This document shows positions 34,244-42,971 of a stretch of DNA of 47,551 nucleotides, one piece after another; position 1 is the first letter of the stretch, and each line of letters begins with the position of its first letter. The position numbers and the translations under genes are program-made. This DNA is from Ammoniphilus resinae (GTDB lineage Bacteria > Bacillota > Bacilli > Aneurinibacillales > RAOX-1): positions 1 through 47,551 of the forward strand of contig NZ_JAGGKT010000025.1 in assembly GCF_017873965.1 (NCBI RefSeq), given 5' to 3'. Under the pieces are notes generated by a model, which saw only the letters and a program-made list of their open reading frames with translations, was not told where the DNA came from and ran no database searches.

Positions 34244-35278
34244 CTATTCTAATTTCAGACCCAAGAGATACTCTGTTAATGCTGACAGCTGATCCTCATT
34301 TAATCCCAGATCCTGCATCGGATTTGGCATTTTATTTTGCTGCTTGACCTTTTGCGGATCCTTCAGCCATTTCATCGTATTTTCTTCGTTCAATTCCAAG
34401 TAACCCGCAACGGTTGAACGATCCCCAAATCCTTTCATGTTCGGACCGATGCTTCTTTGTGTCCCATCGGTAGCGTGACAACCCATACAGCTTTTTTGGA
34501 AAAGCTGTTGCCCTTCTTCCGCCTTTGCTGTGGCTGGTGCTGGGTTTTCTGGTTTCTTCATCTTTTCAATCCAGGCTTCGAATTCTTCTTTCGTTACAAC
34601 CTTTACTTTAAAGTCCATAAGGGCATGACCTGCACCGCAAAGCTCCGTACATTTCCCCTGATAGACTCCCGTTTCTTTCGCCTGAAGCCACATCTTGTTG
34701 GTATTGTCCGGGTTCGTATCCATCTTTCCACCTAGCGCCGGAACCCAGAAAGAGTGAATGACATCCTTGGATTTCAGCTCCAGCCCTACCTTTTCCCCGA
34801 CAGGCATATACATATCCTGCGCGGTGATCACACCGTACTCCGGATATTCGAATTCCCACCAGAATTGGTTGGCGGTAACCTTTATTTTCATCGCATCCTC
34901 TGGCACATCAGCCAGCGCAAATTCGGATTTCACCGTTGGAATGGCAATAATGATAATTAAAACGAGCGGAATCGCCGTCCAAAGAAACTCGAGCTTCGCA
35001 TTCCCTTCCACCTGCTTTGGGATGGAGTTGTCGCCAGGCTTTGCGCGATATTTGACGAGTGCATATATAAATAGGAAAATGACAATCACTGTTACAAAAA
35101 GCATCACATACGTGGTCAGCTTAATCAGATCATACTGCTGCTCTGCCCCCTCACCTTTGGGGATCATCGCAGACAGATTCTCCTGCCCCGCACATCCGGA
35201 TAATGTGAGCGCTGCCAATGCTAGTAGAACGATGTAGCGCCCTATTGTCTTCCAATTTTTCATTGAGTTTTGAACCAC
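34244..35278 (-). CDS. ctaC: Cytochrome caa3 oxidase subunit II with cytochrome c domain
   Basis: The 344-residue lipoprotein has a signal ending in LTLSGCAG (Cys about residue 29), two membrane helices (about 50-70 and 92-115), and a cupredoxin domain carrying the CuA site: QFWWEFEYPEYG and CTELCGAGHALM (Cys-x3-Cys-x3-His, then Met). A fused cytochrome c domain follows (about 255-344) with CMGCH for heme attachment and a Met in MPNPM as probable axial ligand. The fusion defines the caa3 type. The GTG start follows AGGAGGG by about seven bases. It is the first gene of the operon and has a long upstream region with several inverted repeats. Confidence 0.96.
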   Translation of the reverse strand: MVQNSMKNWKTIGRYIVLLALAALTLSGCAGQENLSAMIPKGEGAEQQYDLIKLTTYVMLFVTVIVIFLFIYALVKYRAKPGDNSIPKQVEGNAKLEFLWTAIPLVLIIIIAIPTVKSEFALADVPEDAMKIKVTANQFWWEFEYPEYGVITAQDMYMPVGEKVGLELKSKDVIHSFWVPALGGKMDTNPDNTNKMWLQAKETGVYQGKCTELCGAGHALMDFKVKVVTKEEFEAWIEKMKKPENPAPATAKAEEGQQLFQKSCMGCHATDGTQRSIGPNMKGFGDRSTVAGYLELNEENTMKWLKDPQKVKQQNKMPNPMQDLGLNEDQLSALTEYLLGLKLE

Positions 35279-36108
35279 TTTCCACCCTCCTGATCATCTT
35301 TTGTTACCTTTAGGAAAAGCTTCTTCATCGAATGGGATTTAATAGAAGCTTTTCATACCCCGAAAAAAATGTAGGCCTTGCGCCTCCCCCTTAAATCACC
35401 TCCGGTGCATTACCTCTGAGAGGTATATAGTACAGTTTTAAAATAACTAAACTGTTTTTTACATTAAAACGGTGGTAACGCCACTTTTTGTTAAGGAAAA
35501 ATTATCACAATGTGGAGAGGGTCTATGTGATTTTTGTCACACAAAGTGGTGACGAAATTGTTACAAATTGGGTATTTTTGGTAGAATTGAATTAAAGTTT
35601 AATAGGGTTGATTTGACGGACTTGGAGCGAGGGAAAGGAACCTTTTTAGGTGTATTTTTTACACTTATTTTTTGAGTTGGGGTGATTTCGGCGGGAATAG
35701 GGTAATTTTTTACACCTATTGCTGGAAAAGTCGGGGATTTTATTGTATTTGAAGGTAATAGAGGTAAATTCCCCTCCTATTTCGGGAATTTTTACCCCTT
35801 TTTTTGGATTTAAGCGAATTTTTTACCCCTATTTCATTAGGGGTCCAAAAGAGTACTAGGCAGATTGATCAAGGGATGAATAGATGGAACAAATCCAACT
35901 AACCCAATCATTGATCCTTTGGATAGGCGGTTTAGTTGGAAATTCTCCACTTACCTTTTTGAAAGATGCTATTTTTGGCCCTTTGAAACTGGCATAATTG
36001 GACCCTTTCCCACTATTTTGAGGATTATTATCTCTCCCGTTCAGGTTTAGTGGAGAAAATCCAATTATGCATCGAAGCTTGTCCGAAATCCTACCGGATT
36101 CGGCATCT
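35279..36108. other. Long gene-poor region upstream of the oxidase operon
   Basis: About 830 bases without a gene. The ctaC-proximal part has a perfect 11-base inverted repeat (GAAAAGCTTCT 35314-35324 and AGAAGCTTTTC 35344-35354) and a 15-base palindrome around a G (35411-35425). The middle (35640-35850) is a series of related AT-rich blocks containing TTTTTACCCC or its variants. The distal part has another 11-base inverted repeat (GCATAATTGGA near 35991-36001 and TCCAATTATGC near 36059-36069). Confidence 0.6.
35314..35425 (-). promoter_or_regulatory. Inverted repeats in the ctaC leader
   Basis: GAAAAGCTTCT/AGAAGCTTTTC (35314-35354) is a perfect 11-pair stem with a 19-base loop. TACCTCT-G-AGAGGTA (35411-35425) is a perfect palindrome. 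Both lie 36 to 147 bases upstream of the ctaC start and can be binding sites or leader RNA hairpins. No T-run follows on the minus strand, so they are not plain terminators. The controlling factor is unknown. Confidence 0.5.
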
Positions 36109-36729
36109 CTATCTATTCGTTAATTCCTCCACAGCCCGTTGGGTTGCTTCATATTGCTCCATGTTCTTTTTGGCTTGATCGGACAGCTGGTCGATAGGGA
36201 TTCCTCCATCAGAATCTTGGATTTTCCGCATCTGTTCCATGTAGTCTTGAGCTTCTTGGGTCAACTCGACTGGCTGGTTTTGCCCTTTTTCCTTTTCATA
36301 AAAATAGTTATCCAACACGCTTCCAAAGTTTCCAGCAACAACGACATACATGGGTTGGGTGTACTCTCTTCCAAAAGCATCTGTTAGATACACGATCGAC
36401 TCGCCAACCGGAAGGGCCCGCACGGTTGCTAGATCCCCTTTAGTAATATTGTTCGACCCATAATATACGATTTGTACATAAACAGGATCCTGTGTGGTTC
36501 CACCCCAATGGGCGAGCGCCTCGGTTACGGTATCCCCGTCATTTTGAAACTCCCTGATATCATCTATTCGTAGATTGGCTAATTCCAGGATGGTAGATTC
36601 ATATTTGGACACATTTTTGGCTAGTAACCCGTATGAGATCTGTTCTGTCTTTCCATCTAGTGAATTCGCATCTCGATTTCCAAAGAATAAATTCCCATTT
36701 GCAGCGAGCGTTTGATAGGAACCACTAGA
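36109..36729 (-). pseudogene. 5'-truncated gene remnant of unknown family
   Basis: An open frame of 207 codons ends at 36109. The only start of reasonable type (GTG at 36612, 167 residues) has no ribosome binding site. The frame continues upstream of it with protein-like sequence (LFFGNRDANSLDGKTEQISY and on) until a stop at 36730-36732 with no initiation codon. The gene therefore seems to have lost its 5' end at about 36729. The product part is hydrophilic, with beta-strand patterns (VYVQIVYYG, SIVYLTDAFGREY, MYVVVAGNFG) and a Gln/Glu-rich helical C-terminus. I recognise no family. Confidence 0.6.
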
Positions 36730-36824
36730 TTACTAGGTTCTGGTTACTAGCCTGGATTGACGTTGTGCAACTACTATCAAAACTGTACCAAAAGGATACC
36801 GTACTCGGTGAAGTCATGAGTAAT

Positions 36825-36860
36825 AAAAAAGCCTTGATTCTCAAAATGAGAACCAAGGCA
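36825..36860 (-). terminator. Terminator of the dehydratase/TRAP operon
   Basis: On the minus strand GCCTTGGTTCTCA and TGAGAATCAAGGC pair with one mismatch around TTT, followed by six T. It ends transcription about 90 bases after the dehydratase stop. Confidence 0.88.
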
Positions 36861-36946
36861 AAACATTATCTGACGATTATTAAGGTGAAGTTAAAACCAC
36901 CCTGCCCATGCCCCTTGCAAGGAATACTCTATCCTCCCCACCTACC

Positions 36947-38077
36947 CTATATAGCATGCCACAACCGATCTGCTGTTTTAGGCGGTGTTTCACCGAGCTT
37001 ATATTGTGCCAATATATCACGGTTGAAGATGATTCCATGTCCCGGTTCAGTTGGCGGTACAAATAATCCGTTGTTTACACCGACATCATTTGCCAAGATG
37101 CCGAGTTCGCGGAACGAACCTCCTTCCACATCTTCAAGGATTCTAGCATTTGGGATACAGCAGAGTAGTTGACCGGTAATTTCCAGCATGAAATGAGGAG
37201 CCATAGGTACATTCCAAGCTTGGGCCATACTCGCGATTTCAAGATACGGGGTTACCCCACCCACTCGAATGACATCCGCCTGAACAAAGTCACAAGCCCC
37301 ACTTGCTAGATATTCGTTAAACTGATATTTGGTATAAACGTTTTCACCGATAGCAATTGGTGCATCTACCAAACGACGCAAGCGGGCATGGCCTTGGGTA
37401 TCATCTGATAAGAGTGGCTCTTCAATCCAATAAAGATTGAAGGGGGCATAAGCTTTGATCGCTTCGACAGCAGAAGTAATATCCCACCCTTGATTCGCAT
37501 CGACCATCAGATTGCGCTTTCCAATTAAGTTACGAACCATATTTAGCCGTTCCAAATCTTCTTCTAGATCTGGCTTCCCTACTTTGATTTTAAATGCTTG
37601 ATAACCTTGATCCAACCAGCGACGAATTTGATCTTCAAGCTCAGAAAGATTTAGATTCAGATTCACACCACTTCCATAAGCCGGAATGGCCTGGCGGGTT
37701 TGGCCAAGCACTTGCACAAGCGGCCTATTTTGTTCTTTTGCCACAAGGTCCCATAATGCAATATCAAGGGCTGATAATGCCATGGTGGAAATTCCGCCGC
37801 CACCTGCATCATGTGCTTCTTTCCATAATTGATGCCACTGTACGCGAGGGGCAATTTCGGCACCTATCAATTTAGGAGCAATATACCAATCGATGAGGGC
37901 CTGGATGGCCTTTCCCCCGACTCCAACACTATAACTAAAGCCTGTTCCAACCAATCCATTATCGGCAGTAATATCGGTTACAACCACTTCGATGTGGGTG
38001 ACCTGATGGGTCTGATCACCCCAAGGCTTTTTTAAAGGAACATTGTACGTATTGGTTTCGATTTGAGCTACTCTCAT
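36947..38077 (-). CDS. Enolase-superfamily dehydratase or racemase (mandelate racemase family)
   Basis: The 376-residue protein has a capping N-terminal domain (1-115) and a TIM barrel. Catalytic residues are visible: the KIKVGKP Lys pair near 160, VDANQGW (metal Asp) near 190, WIEEPL (metal Glu) near 216, IAIGENVYTKY (metal Glu) near 242 and MAPHFMLE (general-acid/base His) near 293. The KxK plus His layout is that of the mandelate racemase subgroup, which includes L-talarate/galactarate dehydratases. With a TRAP transporter, a GntR regulator and an SDR gene beside it, a sugar-acid dehydratase is likely, but the exact substrate is open. The ATG has AGAGGGTG ten bases upstream. It is the last gene of the operon. 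Confidence 0.85.
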   Translation of the reverse strand: MRVAQIETNTYNVPLKKPWGDQTHQVTHIEVVVTDITADNGLVGTGFSYSVGVGGKAIQALIDWYIAPKLIGAEIAPRVQWHQLWKEAHDAGGGGISTMALSALDIALWDLVAKEQNRPLVQVLGQTRQAIPAYGSGVNLNLNLSELEDQIRRWLDQGYQAFKIKVGKPDLEEDLERLNMVRNLIGKRNLMVDANQGWDITSAVEAIKAYAPFNLYWIEEPLLSDDTQGHARLRRLVDAPIAIGENVYTKYQFNEYLASGACDFVQADVIRVGGVTPYLEIASMAQAWNVPMAPHFMLEITGQLLCCIPNARILEDVEGGSFRELGILANDVGVNNGLFVPPTEPGHGIIFNRDILAQYKLGETPPKTADRLWHAI

Positions 38078-38134
38078 AACGAATGAACACCCTCTCTTAG
38101 TAAATTTATTTGAACTCGACTTACTTGCTCCCCT

Positions 38135-39412
38135 TTATTTAATAACTAGATCTGGAAGCCACATATATAACTGGGGCAAGTAGGTAATTACAATAAGAGC
38201 AACAAATAACGCAATATAGAAAGGCCATACAGCTTTCTGGAAATCAACAATTTTTACGCCAGCAATCGAACAAGTGGCAAACATTAGCATGCCGAGAGGT
38301 GGCGTTAATTGCCCGATTAATAAGTTAATCACTATAATCACCCCAAAGTGAAGGGGATCGATCCCTAATTCAGTAACCAAAGGCATAAGGACTGGTACCA
38401 GAATAATCATGACTGCCATGGTTTCCATAAATAGACCTAAAATAAAGAAGAAAATATTGAGCATGAAGAGTGTGATATACACATTGCTTGAGATTGAAGT
38501 GAACAGTTCCAATACCATTTGAGGAACCTGCTCAAGCGCCAGAATCCATCCAAAAGGAGAGGCAGCTGCGACAATCAGCATGATCACGGTCGTATCCATG
38601 ATTGTTTCCTTCATAATGGAAGGCACATGCTCCAATTTCAGCTCTCTAGTAACAACTCCTACGACTAAAGCATAGACAGCCGCTACCGCTGCAGCTTCCG
38701 TTGTGGTGAATACACCGGTAAGAATTCCCCCGAGAATGACTATGGGCATAAACAATGACCAAGAAGCAGCCTTTGTACTGTTCCACAGGTTTAGTAATGA
38801 AAACTTCATTTTGTCACTTAACCCATACCCGTATCTTTTGGAGAGAATGTACACGGTGATCATCAAATAAAGTCCGACGATTAAACCGGGGATAGCCCCC
38901 GCAATAAACATCTTTCCAACCGAAACACCGGCTAACCAACCGTAGACGACGAACAATATACTCGGTGGAATAATCGGCCCAATGGTAGCTGACGCTGCTG
39001 TTACAGCAACGGAAAATGGTTTAGGATATCCTTTAGCCACCATTTGAGGAACTAGAATCTTTGTTGTGGCGGCTGCATCCGCAATCGAGCTTCCAGAAAC
39101 TCCCGCCATCATCACACTGGCCAAGACGTTAACCTGGGCAAGCCCCCCACGGATATGACCAACAATTGCATTCGCTAAACCAAACAGCTTGTTCGCCATG
39201 CTTGTGTGATTCATAATAGATCCAGCCAAAATGAAGAGCGGTATCGCCAGCAAAGGAAAGCTGTTTGCTCCGGCCATGACCCGTTGAATAAACATGGTCC
39301 CAGGTGTGTCTGCCAGCATAATGAAGACAAAAGATGTCAATGCAATTGCAAATGCAATAGGGACATTCAATAAAAAAAGCCCGAATAAGACAAAGAGGAT
39401 CATAGAGACCAA
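38135..39412 (-). CDS. dctM: TRAP transporter large permease (DctM)
   Basis: The 425-residue membrane protein has about 12 helices and the DctM hallmarks: MIQRVMAGANSFPLLAIPLF-like start region (FIQRVMAG near 41), AGVSGSSIADAAATTKILVP near 103-122, SATIGPIIPPSI near 140-151 and a conserved LTPPLGM near 373. It forms the sodium-coupled transport path. The TTG start at 39412 lies inside the end of the small permease gene, with AAAGGAG upstream; the overlap is 13 bases. Confidence 0.93.
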   Translation of the reverse strand: MVSMILFVLFGLFLLNVPIAFAIALTSFVFIMLADTPGTMFIQRVMAGANSFPLLAIPLFILAGSIMNHTSMANKLFGLANAIVGHIRGGLAQVNVLASVMMAGVSGSSIADAAATTKILVPQMVAKGYPKPFSVAVTAASATIGPIIPPSILFVVYGWLAGVSVGKMFIAGAIPGLIVGLYLMITVYILSKRYGYGLSDKMKFSLLNLWNSTKAASWSLFMPIVILGGILTGVFTTTEAAAVAAVYALVVGVVTRELKLEHVPSIMKETIMDTTVIMLIVAAASPFGWILALEQVPQMVLELFTSISSNVYITLFMLNIFFFILGLFMETMAVMIILVPVLMPLVTELGIDPLHFGVIIVINLLIGQLTPPLGMLMFATCSIAGVKIVDFQKAVWPFYIALFVALIVITYLPQLYMWLPDLVIK

Positions 39413-39897
39413 GAGGAATCACTCTCCTTTGCCTCTTTTTTCGTGAAAATAAGCTTTGATAGTTTTTCCAGCATGCGAATCAGCATAAGGATTGAACCGA
39501 CGGGGACAGCTAAGAAAACATATTTCCAAGGAAGTTGAAGGGCTGTTGTTTTATCAGTTGCAAAGGCAACCTGTTTAAATCCGTAATAGATAAAGACGAC
39601 CAAAATAAGGATTACTGCAAGATGTCCAAGCCATTCCAAACCGTTTCGGAGCCTATCCACTTTAATTAATTTGGTAAGATCAAGTTGGATGTGACCCTTC
39701 TCTCGAAGAACAATACTGCTTCCAACGAAGGTCATCCAAATAAAGCAAACTAACGCCATTTCCTCTGACCAAACCAAAGGATTATTAAGCACATAACGAA
39801 ATATAACCCCCAGAAAAACACTGACAGTTAGGACAACCAAAGTTAGACCAGAGATGATATTTTCTATCCAGCGTATTCCTTTCAGCAATCCCCCCAC
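39400..39897 (-). CDS. dctQ: TRAP transporter small permease (DctQ)
   Basis: The 165-residue protein has four membrane helices (about 12-32, 47-65, 87-107, 126-146). The segment NPLVWSEEMALVCFIWMTFVG carries the conserved WxEE motif of DctQ proteins. It pairs with the large permease. I chose the GTG at 39897 because GGAGGTGG precedes it directly; the longer frame to 39933 has no ribosome binding site. It follows the binding-protein gene and overlaps the dctM start. Confidence 0.9.
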   Translation of the reverse strand: MGGLLKGIRWIENIISGLTLVVLTVSVFLGVIFRYVLNNPLVWSEEMALVCFIWMTFVGSSIVLREKGHIQLDLTKLIKVDRLRNGLEWLGHLAVILILVVFIYYGFKQVAFATDKTTALQLPWKYVFLAVPVGSILMLIRMLEKLSKLIFTKKEAKESDSSWSL

Positions 39898-39961
39898 ATT
39901 TCCACCTCCGATGTGTGTAAGTCCCAGCTGCATAACAGCCGGGACATTTTAGTTTAAGCTA

Positions 39962-41083
39962 TTAGGGTTTAAATTCAGATTTTGCTTTTTGTACGCGATC
40001 ATAAAGGTCTGCTCCCCATTTATCGGCAAATAGGTCGTAAACGCCCCGAGTAGCTTCTTCAAAAGCTTTCTTATCTACATCCTCAATGATCTTTACACCT
40101 TCAGCTTTGATTTTTTCTAAATCACTTATTTCCGCTTCCATTTGCATTTCTGTCATGGCATCGCCTGCTGCTGTAATCTCTTCCTGGATAATTTGCTGCA
40201 GCTCAGGGGATAAGCCGTTGAACCAGGCTGCATTTGCTGTCACATGGTTGGACTGAAGCATATGGCCGCTCATCATGACATAGTCTTGCACTTCATAAAA
40301 CTTCTTTGCCCAAATGGTTGGGATTGGATTTTCCTGAGAATCTACTACCCCTTGCTGAAGAGCCGTGTAGACCTCAGAGAAGTTAATTGGTGTCGGGCTA
40401 GCTCCCATGGCTTTTCCCATCTCTACAAAGATTGGAACATTAGAAACCCGGAACTTCTGGCCGACCATATCGGCGGGTGTGCGAATCTCTTTATTTGCCG
40501 TGATATGACGCCAACCCCAATACCAAGCTGGGTCAAGAACTTTTAATCCGTGGTCTTTTTCAAGATTTGCATACACTTCTTTTCCTAGATCGGATTCACG
40601 CATTACCCACTTCGCTTGATCCCAGTTATCCCATAGAAACGGTCCATTAAAGATTTCAATCTCCGGGTTAAATACACCTAAGGCTCCAGGTGAACTGAAT
40701 ACCAATTGAATGGCACCTGATTTAGTCTGTTCGATCATATCCCGCTCAACCCCGATTTGCTCTGCAGGATATACTTTAACTTCTACAGCACCACCCGTTC
40801 TTTCCTTAACTTTTTCTGCAAACGCTAAAGCTGCTTTGTGCGTGGGTTCACTTGTTTCTGAGCTGTGTCCAAATTTAATTGTCATCTTCTCAAATTTAGG
40901 AGCTTCTGCCTGCGGTTTTTCACTAGTGCCTTGATAATTTTGGTTATCTGAAGAGCCTCCAGACGCCCCACCGTTAGATCCTCCAGAACTTGAACTGCTA
41001 GTTGAACCTCCGCAACCTGTTACAAGCGATAGAGCTAACATACTAAAAATAGCTGTCGACAAAAAATATTTTTTATTGATCAT
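39962..41083 (-). CDS. dctP: TRAP transporter substrate-binding lipoprotein (DctP)
   Basis: The 373-residue lipoprotein has a signal ending in SLVTGCGG (Cys about residue 24), a Ser/Gly-rich linker and a DctP domain (about 65-370). Family features are IKFGHSSETSEPTHKAA near 71-86, GQKFRVSN (Arg that usually binds the substrate carboxylate) near 208-215, and ALQQGVVDSQENP near 242-254. It captures an acidic substrate outside the membrane, probably a sugar acid given the dehydratase in the same operon (inference). The ATG follows GGAGGTG by 12 bases. A likely operator lies upstream. Confidence 0.93.
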   Translation of the reverse strand: MINKKYFLSTAIFSMLALSLVTGCGGSTSSSSSGGSNGGASGGSSDNQNYQGTSEKPQAEAPKFEKMTIKFGHSSETSEPTHKAALAFAEKVKERTGGAVEVKVYPAEQIGVERDMIEQTKSGAIQLVFSSPGALGVFNPEIEIFNGPFLWDNWDQAKWVMRESDLGKEVYANLEKDHGLKVLDPAWYWGWRHITANKEIRTPADMVGQKFRVSNVPIFVEMGKAMGASPTPINFSEVYTALQQGVVDSQENPIPTIWAKKFYEVQDYVMMSGHMLQSNHVTANAAWFNGLSPELQQIIQEEITAAGDAMTEMQMEAEISDLEKIKAEGVKIIEDVDKKAFEEATRGVYDLFADKWGADLYDRVQKAKSEFKP

Positions 41084-41213
41084 TAAGATTGAGCACCTCC
41101 AAAATTTTATAAGAAATGGATATGGTATGATCGCTGATCACGTATGTCACTTTAAGCACTTTCCGACAAACTCATATCGATAAACCATTTTCTTCTCATT
41201 GTCATAACGTATG

Positions 41214-41225
41214 ATTGTATACAAT
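41214..41225. promoter_or_regulatory. Putative GntR/FCD operator upstream of dctP
   Basis: ATTGTATACAAT is a perfect 12-base palindrome. Its core TTGTATACAA fits the known FadR-subfamily operator form with GT and AC half-sites. It stands between the gntR stop and the dctP start, about 130 bases upstream of dctP, where a repressor of the transport genes should bind. Confidence 0.6.
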
Positions 41226-41244
41226 ATGACCATTAAAGTACCAG

Positions 41245-41889
41245 TTAGCGGAAATAGGGTAGGGTTCTTTGATGGGTAAAGTGCAAATGCTCCCAAAGCT
41301 TCTTTTTCGCTAAAACTTCATTTTCTTCAATCAAGGCTCGTACAATTTCCAAATGTTCCTCTGTTTCCTGCTTTAAATGTTTAAATTCAAAAACAATTTG
41401 TTCAGTAATTAAATACTGGTGAATCTTTTCGGTGTACGTATAGATAAGTTTTGCTAATGTTTCATTACCTGAGTAGTTGGAAATGAGATAATGCAACTTT
41501 TTCCCCGTCAGTAAAACTGGTAATCTATAATCTTGTTCAGAGAAAGCCGATAGAATCTCTGACTCAAGTTGAAGAAGTAGTTCCATTGGAATTTTCCCAA
41601 CTGAAAGTTCGATTGCCCGACATTCCAAAATCATACGAATATCATAGATTTCTCTTACGGTTCTACTATCTAGCCCAGCAATAAAGGTCCCCTTATAAGG
41701 AATGGTTTCAATTAGACCTTCATGTTCTAGTAAGGCTAGAGCTTCTCTAAGGGGTGTACGACTGATCCCTAAAATTTCGGAGAGTTCCGTTTCAACAATA
41801 AGTTGGCCTGGCTTTAAATTCCCGTTGAAAATTGCCCCACGGATCTCCTCATAAGCCAATTCCCGGAATCGGACCGTTTTTTTATTAAT
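41245..41889 (-). CDS. GntR-family transcriptional regulator, FCD domain
   Basis: An N-terminal winged helix-turn-helix (ELSEILGISRTPLREALALLEHEGLIET) is joined to an all-helical FCD ligand-binding domain (about 85-210) with the metal-binding Asp/His pattern (YDIRMILE, HYLISNYSGNE, HLEIVRALIE). Homologues control uptake and use of sugar acids and related acids. The start is uncertain. A TTG at 41859 gives 204 residues but has no usable ribosome binding site and cuts the usual N-terminal helix. The frame extends upstream through TVRFRE to a strong GAGGGGGGG, where only ATT or ATA codons (41889, 41898, 41901) are available. I give the ATT, 214 residues. It probably regulates the adjacent TRAP and dehydratase genes and the divergent SDR gene. 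Confidence 0.85.
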   Translation of the reverse strand: MNKKTVRFRELAYEEIRGAIFNGNLKPGQLIVETELSEILGISRTPLREALALLEHEGLIETIPYKGTFIAGLDSRTVREIYDIRMILECRAIELSVGKIPMELLLQLESEILSAFSEQDYRLPVLLTGKKLHYLISNYSGNETLAKLIYTYTEKIHQYLITEQIVFEFKHLKQETEEHLEIVRALIEENEVLAKKKLWEHLHFTHQRTLPYFR

Positions 41890-42117
41890 CTTTTTTATTA
41901 TTTACCCCCCCTCTATTTATGTGAGCTACACATCAGAATCTAGTTATTAAGGCTATGGTAGCAATTTTCTATTTTCCAGTCAATTGAATATTCTAATTTT
42001 ATATTATTTTTTATTTATATTTTATTAATATAATATTTAAAACAATTTTATTTTAATTATAACTTAAAAACTATATAATTTAATTTAGAATGAATCAGTT
42101 GACGGGAGGGTTCAAAG

Positions 42118-42888
42118 ATGTATTTACCATCATTTCGTTTAGAAGATAAAGTTGCTTTAGTTACAGGAGCGGGACGTGGAATTGGAAAAGCTCTAGCCAT
42201 TGGATTGGCAGAAGCTGGGGCAAACGTTGTCCTCGTTGCAAGGTCAGAAGGTGATCTAAGGGGGGTAGCAGAAGAAATCGAAAGATTGGGACGTAAAGCC
42301 TATCCCATCCGTGCGGATATCACGGAAATGGATAACCTAGATAAGATTCTCCAAACAACCCTAAAATGGGCAGACACGATCGACATTCTTGTTAACAATG
42401 CAGGGACAAATATTCGAACGCCTGCCCATCATGTGACAAATGAAGAGTGGGAAATGTTGATGCAACTAAACTTAAAATCGGCATTCTTTCTCTCTCAAAA
42501 GGTCGCCCAAGTGATGCAATCAAATGGTGGAGGGAAAATCATTAACATCTCATCGGTAGCCGGACATGTTTCCCTACGAACCGGAGTAGTTTATGGTGCC
42601 ACGAAAGCTGCGATGATCCAAATGACGAAAAATTTAGCAGTGGAATGGGCCCCATATGGCATCACAGTAAACTCCATCGGACCTTGGTACTTCCGTACAC
42701 CAATTACCGAGAAGCTACTCGATAAGAAAGAATATTTACAGGATATCCTCGTCCGAACACCCATGAAACGAATAGGAGTCCTAGAAGAACTAGTAGGCCC
42801 CGTTGTTTTTTTAGCTTCTGACGGAGCAAATTATATTACGGGTCAAACACTTTTTGTCGATGGCGGGATGAGTGTTTATGGTTTTTAG
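42118..42888 (+). CDS. Short-chain dehydrogenase/reductase (gluconate 5-dehydrogenase-like)
   Basis: The 256-residue classical SDR has a Rossmann fold with TGAGRGIGKA (NAD(P)-binding, about residues 17-26), NNAGTN near 91, a catalytic Ser in INISSVAG near 142, and YGATK (catalytic Tyr and Lys) near 158-162; the C-terminus FVDGGMSVYG is typical. The sequence resembles gluconate 5-dehydrogenases and related sugar or sugar-acid oxidoreductases. ATG follows GGGAGGG at a good distance. It is divergent from the GntR gene across an AT-rich promoter region, so it probably belongs to the same sugar-acid pathway; the exact substrate cannot be read. Confidence 0.9.
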   Translation: MYLPSFRLEDKVALVTGAGRGIGKALAIGLAEAGANVVLVARSEGDLRGVAEEIERLGRKAYPIRADITEMDNLDKILQTTLKWADTIDILVNNAGTNIRTPAHHVTNEEWEMLMQLNLKSAFFLSQKVAQVMQSNGGGKIINISSVAGHVSLRTGVVYGATKAAMIQMTKNLAVEWAPYGITVNSIGPWYFRTPITEKLLDKKEYLQDILVRTPMKRIGVLEELVGPVVFLASDGANYITGQTLFVDGGMSVYGF

Positions 42889-42971
42889 TAAGCTATAAAA
42901 ATCGTGTAGGTTCTTTCATAAAAAATAACCAATTGAATCAGACTAACAAGAGATGAAAGGAGTGGAAATAG

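Noticed and set aside
41124-41145. Catabolite-control (cre) site before dctP around GATCGCTGATCA
   Set aside because: The near-palindrome does not fit the cre consensus length and central CG context.
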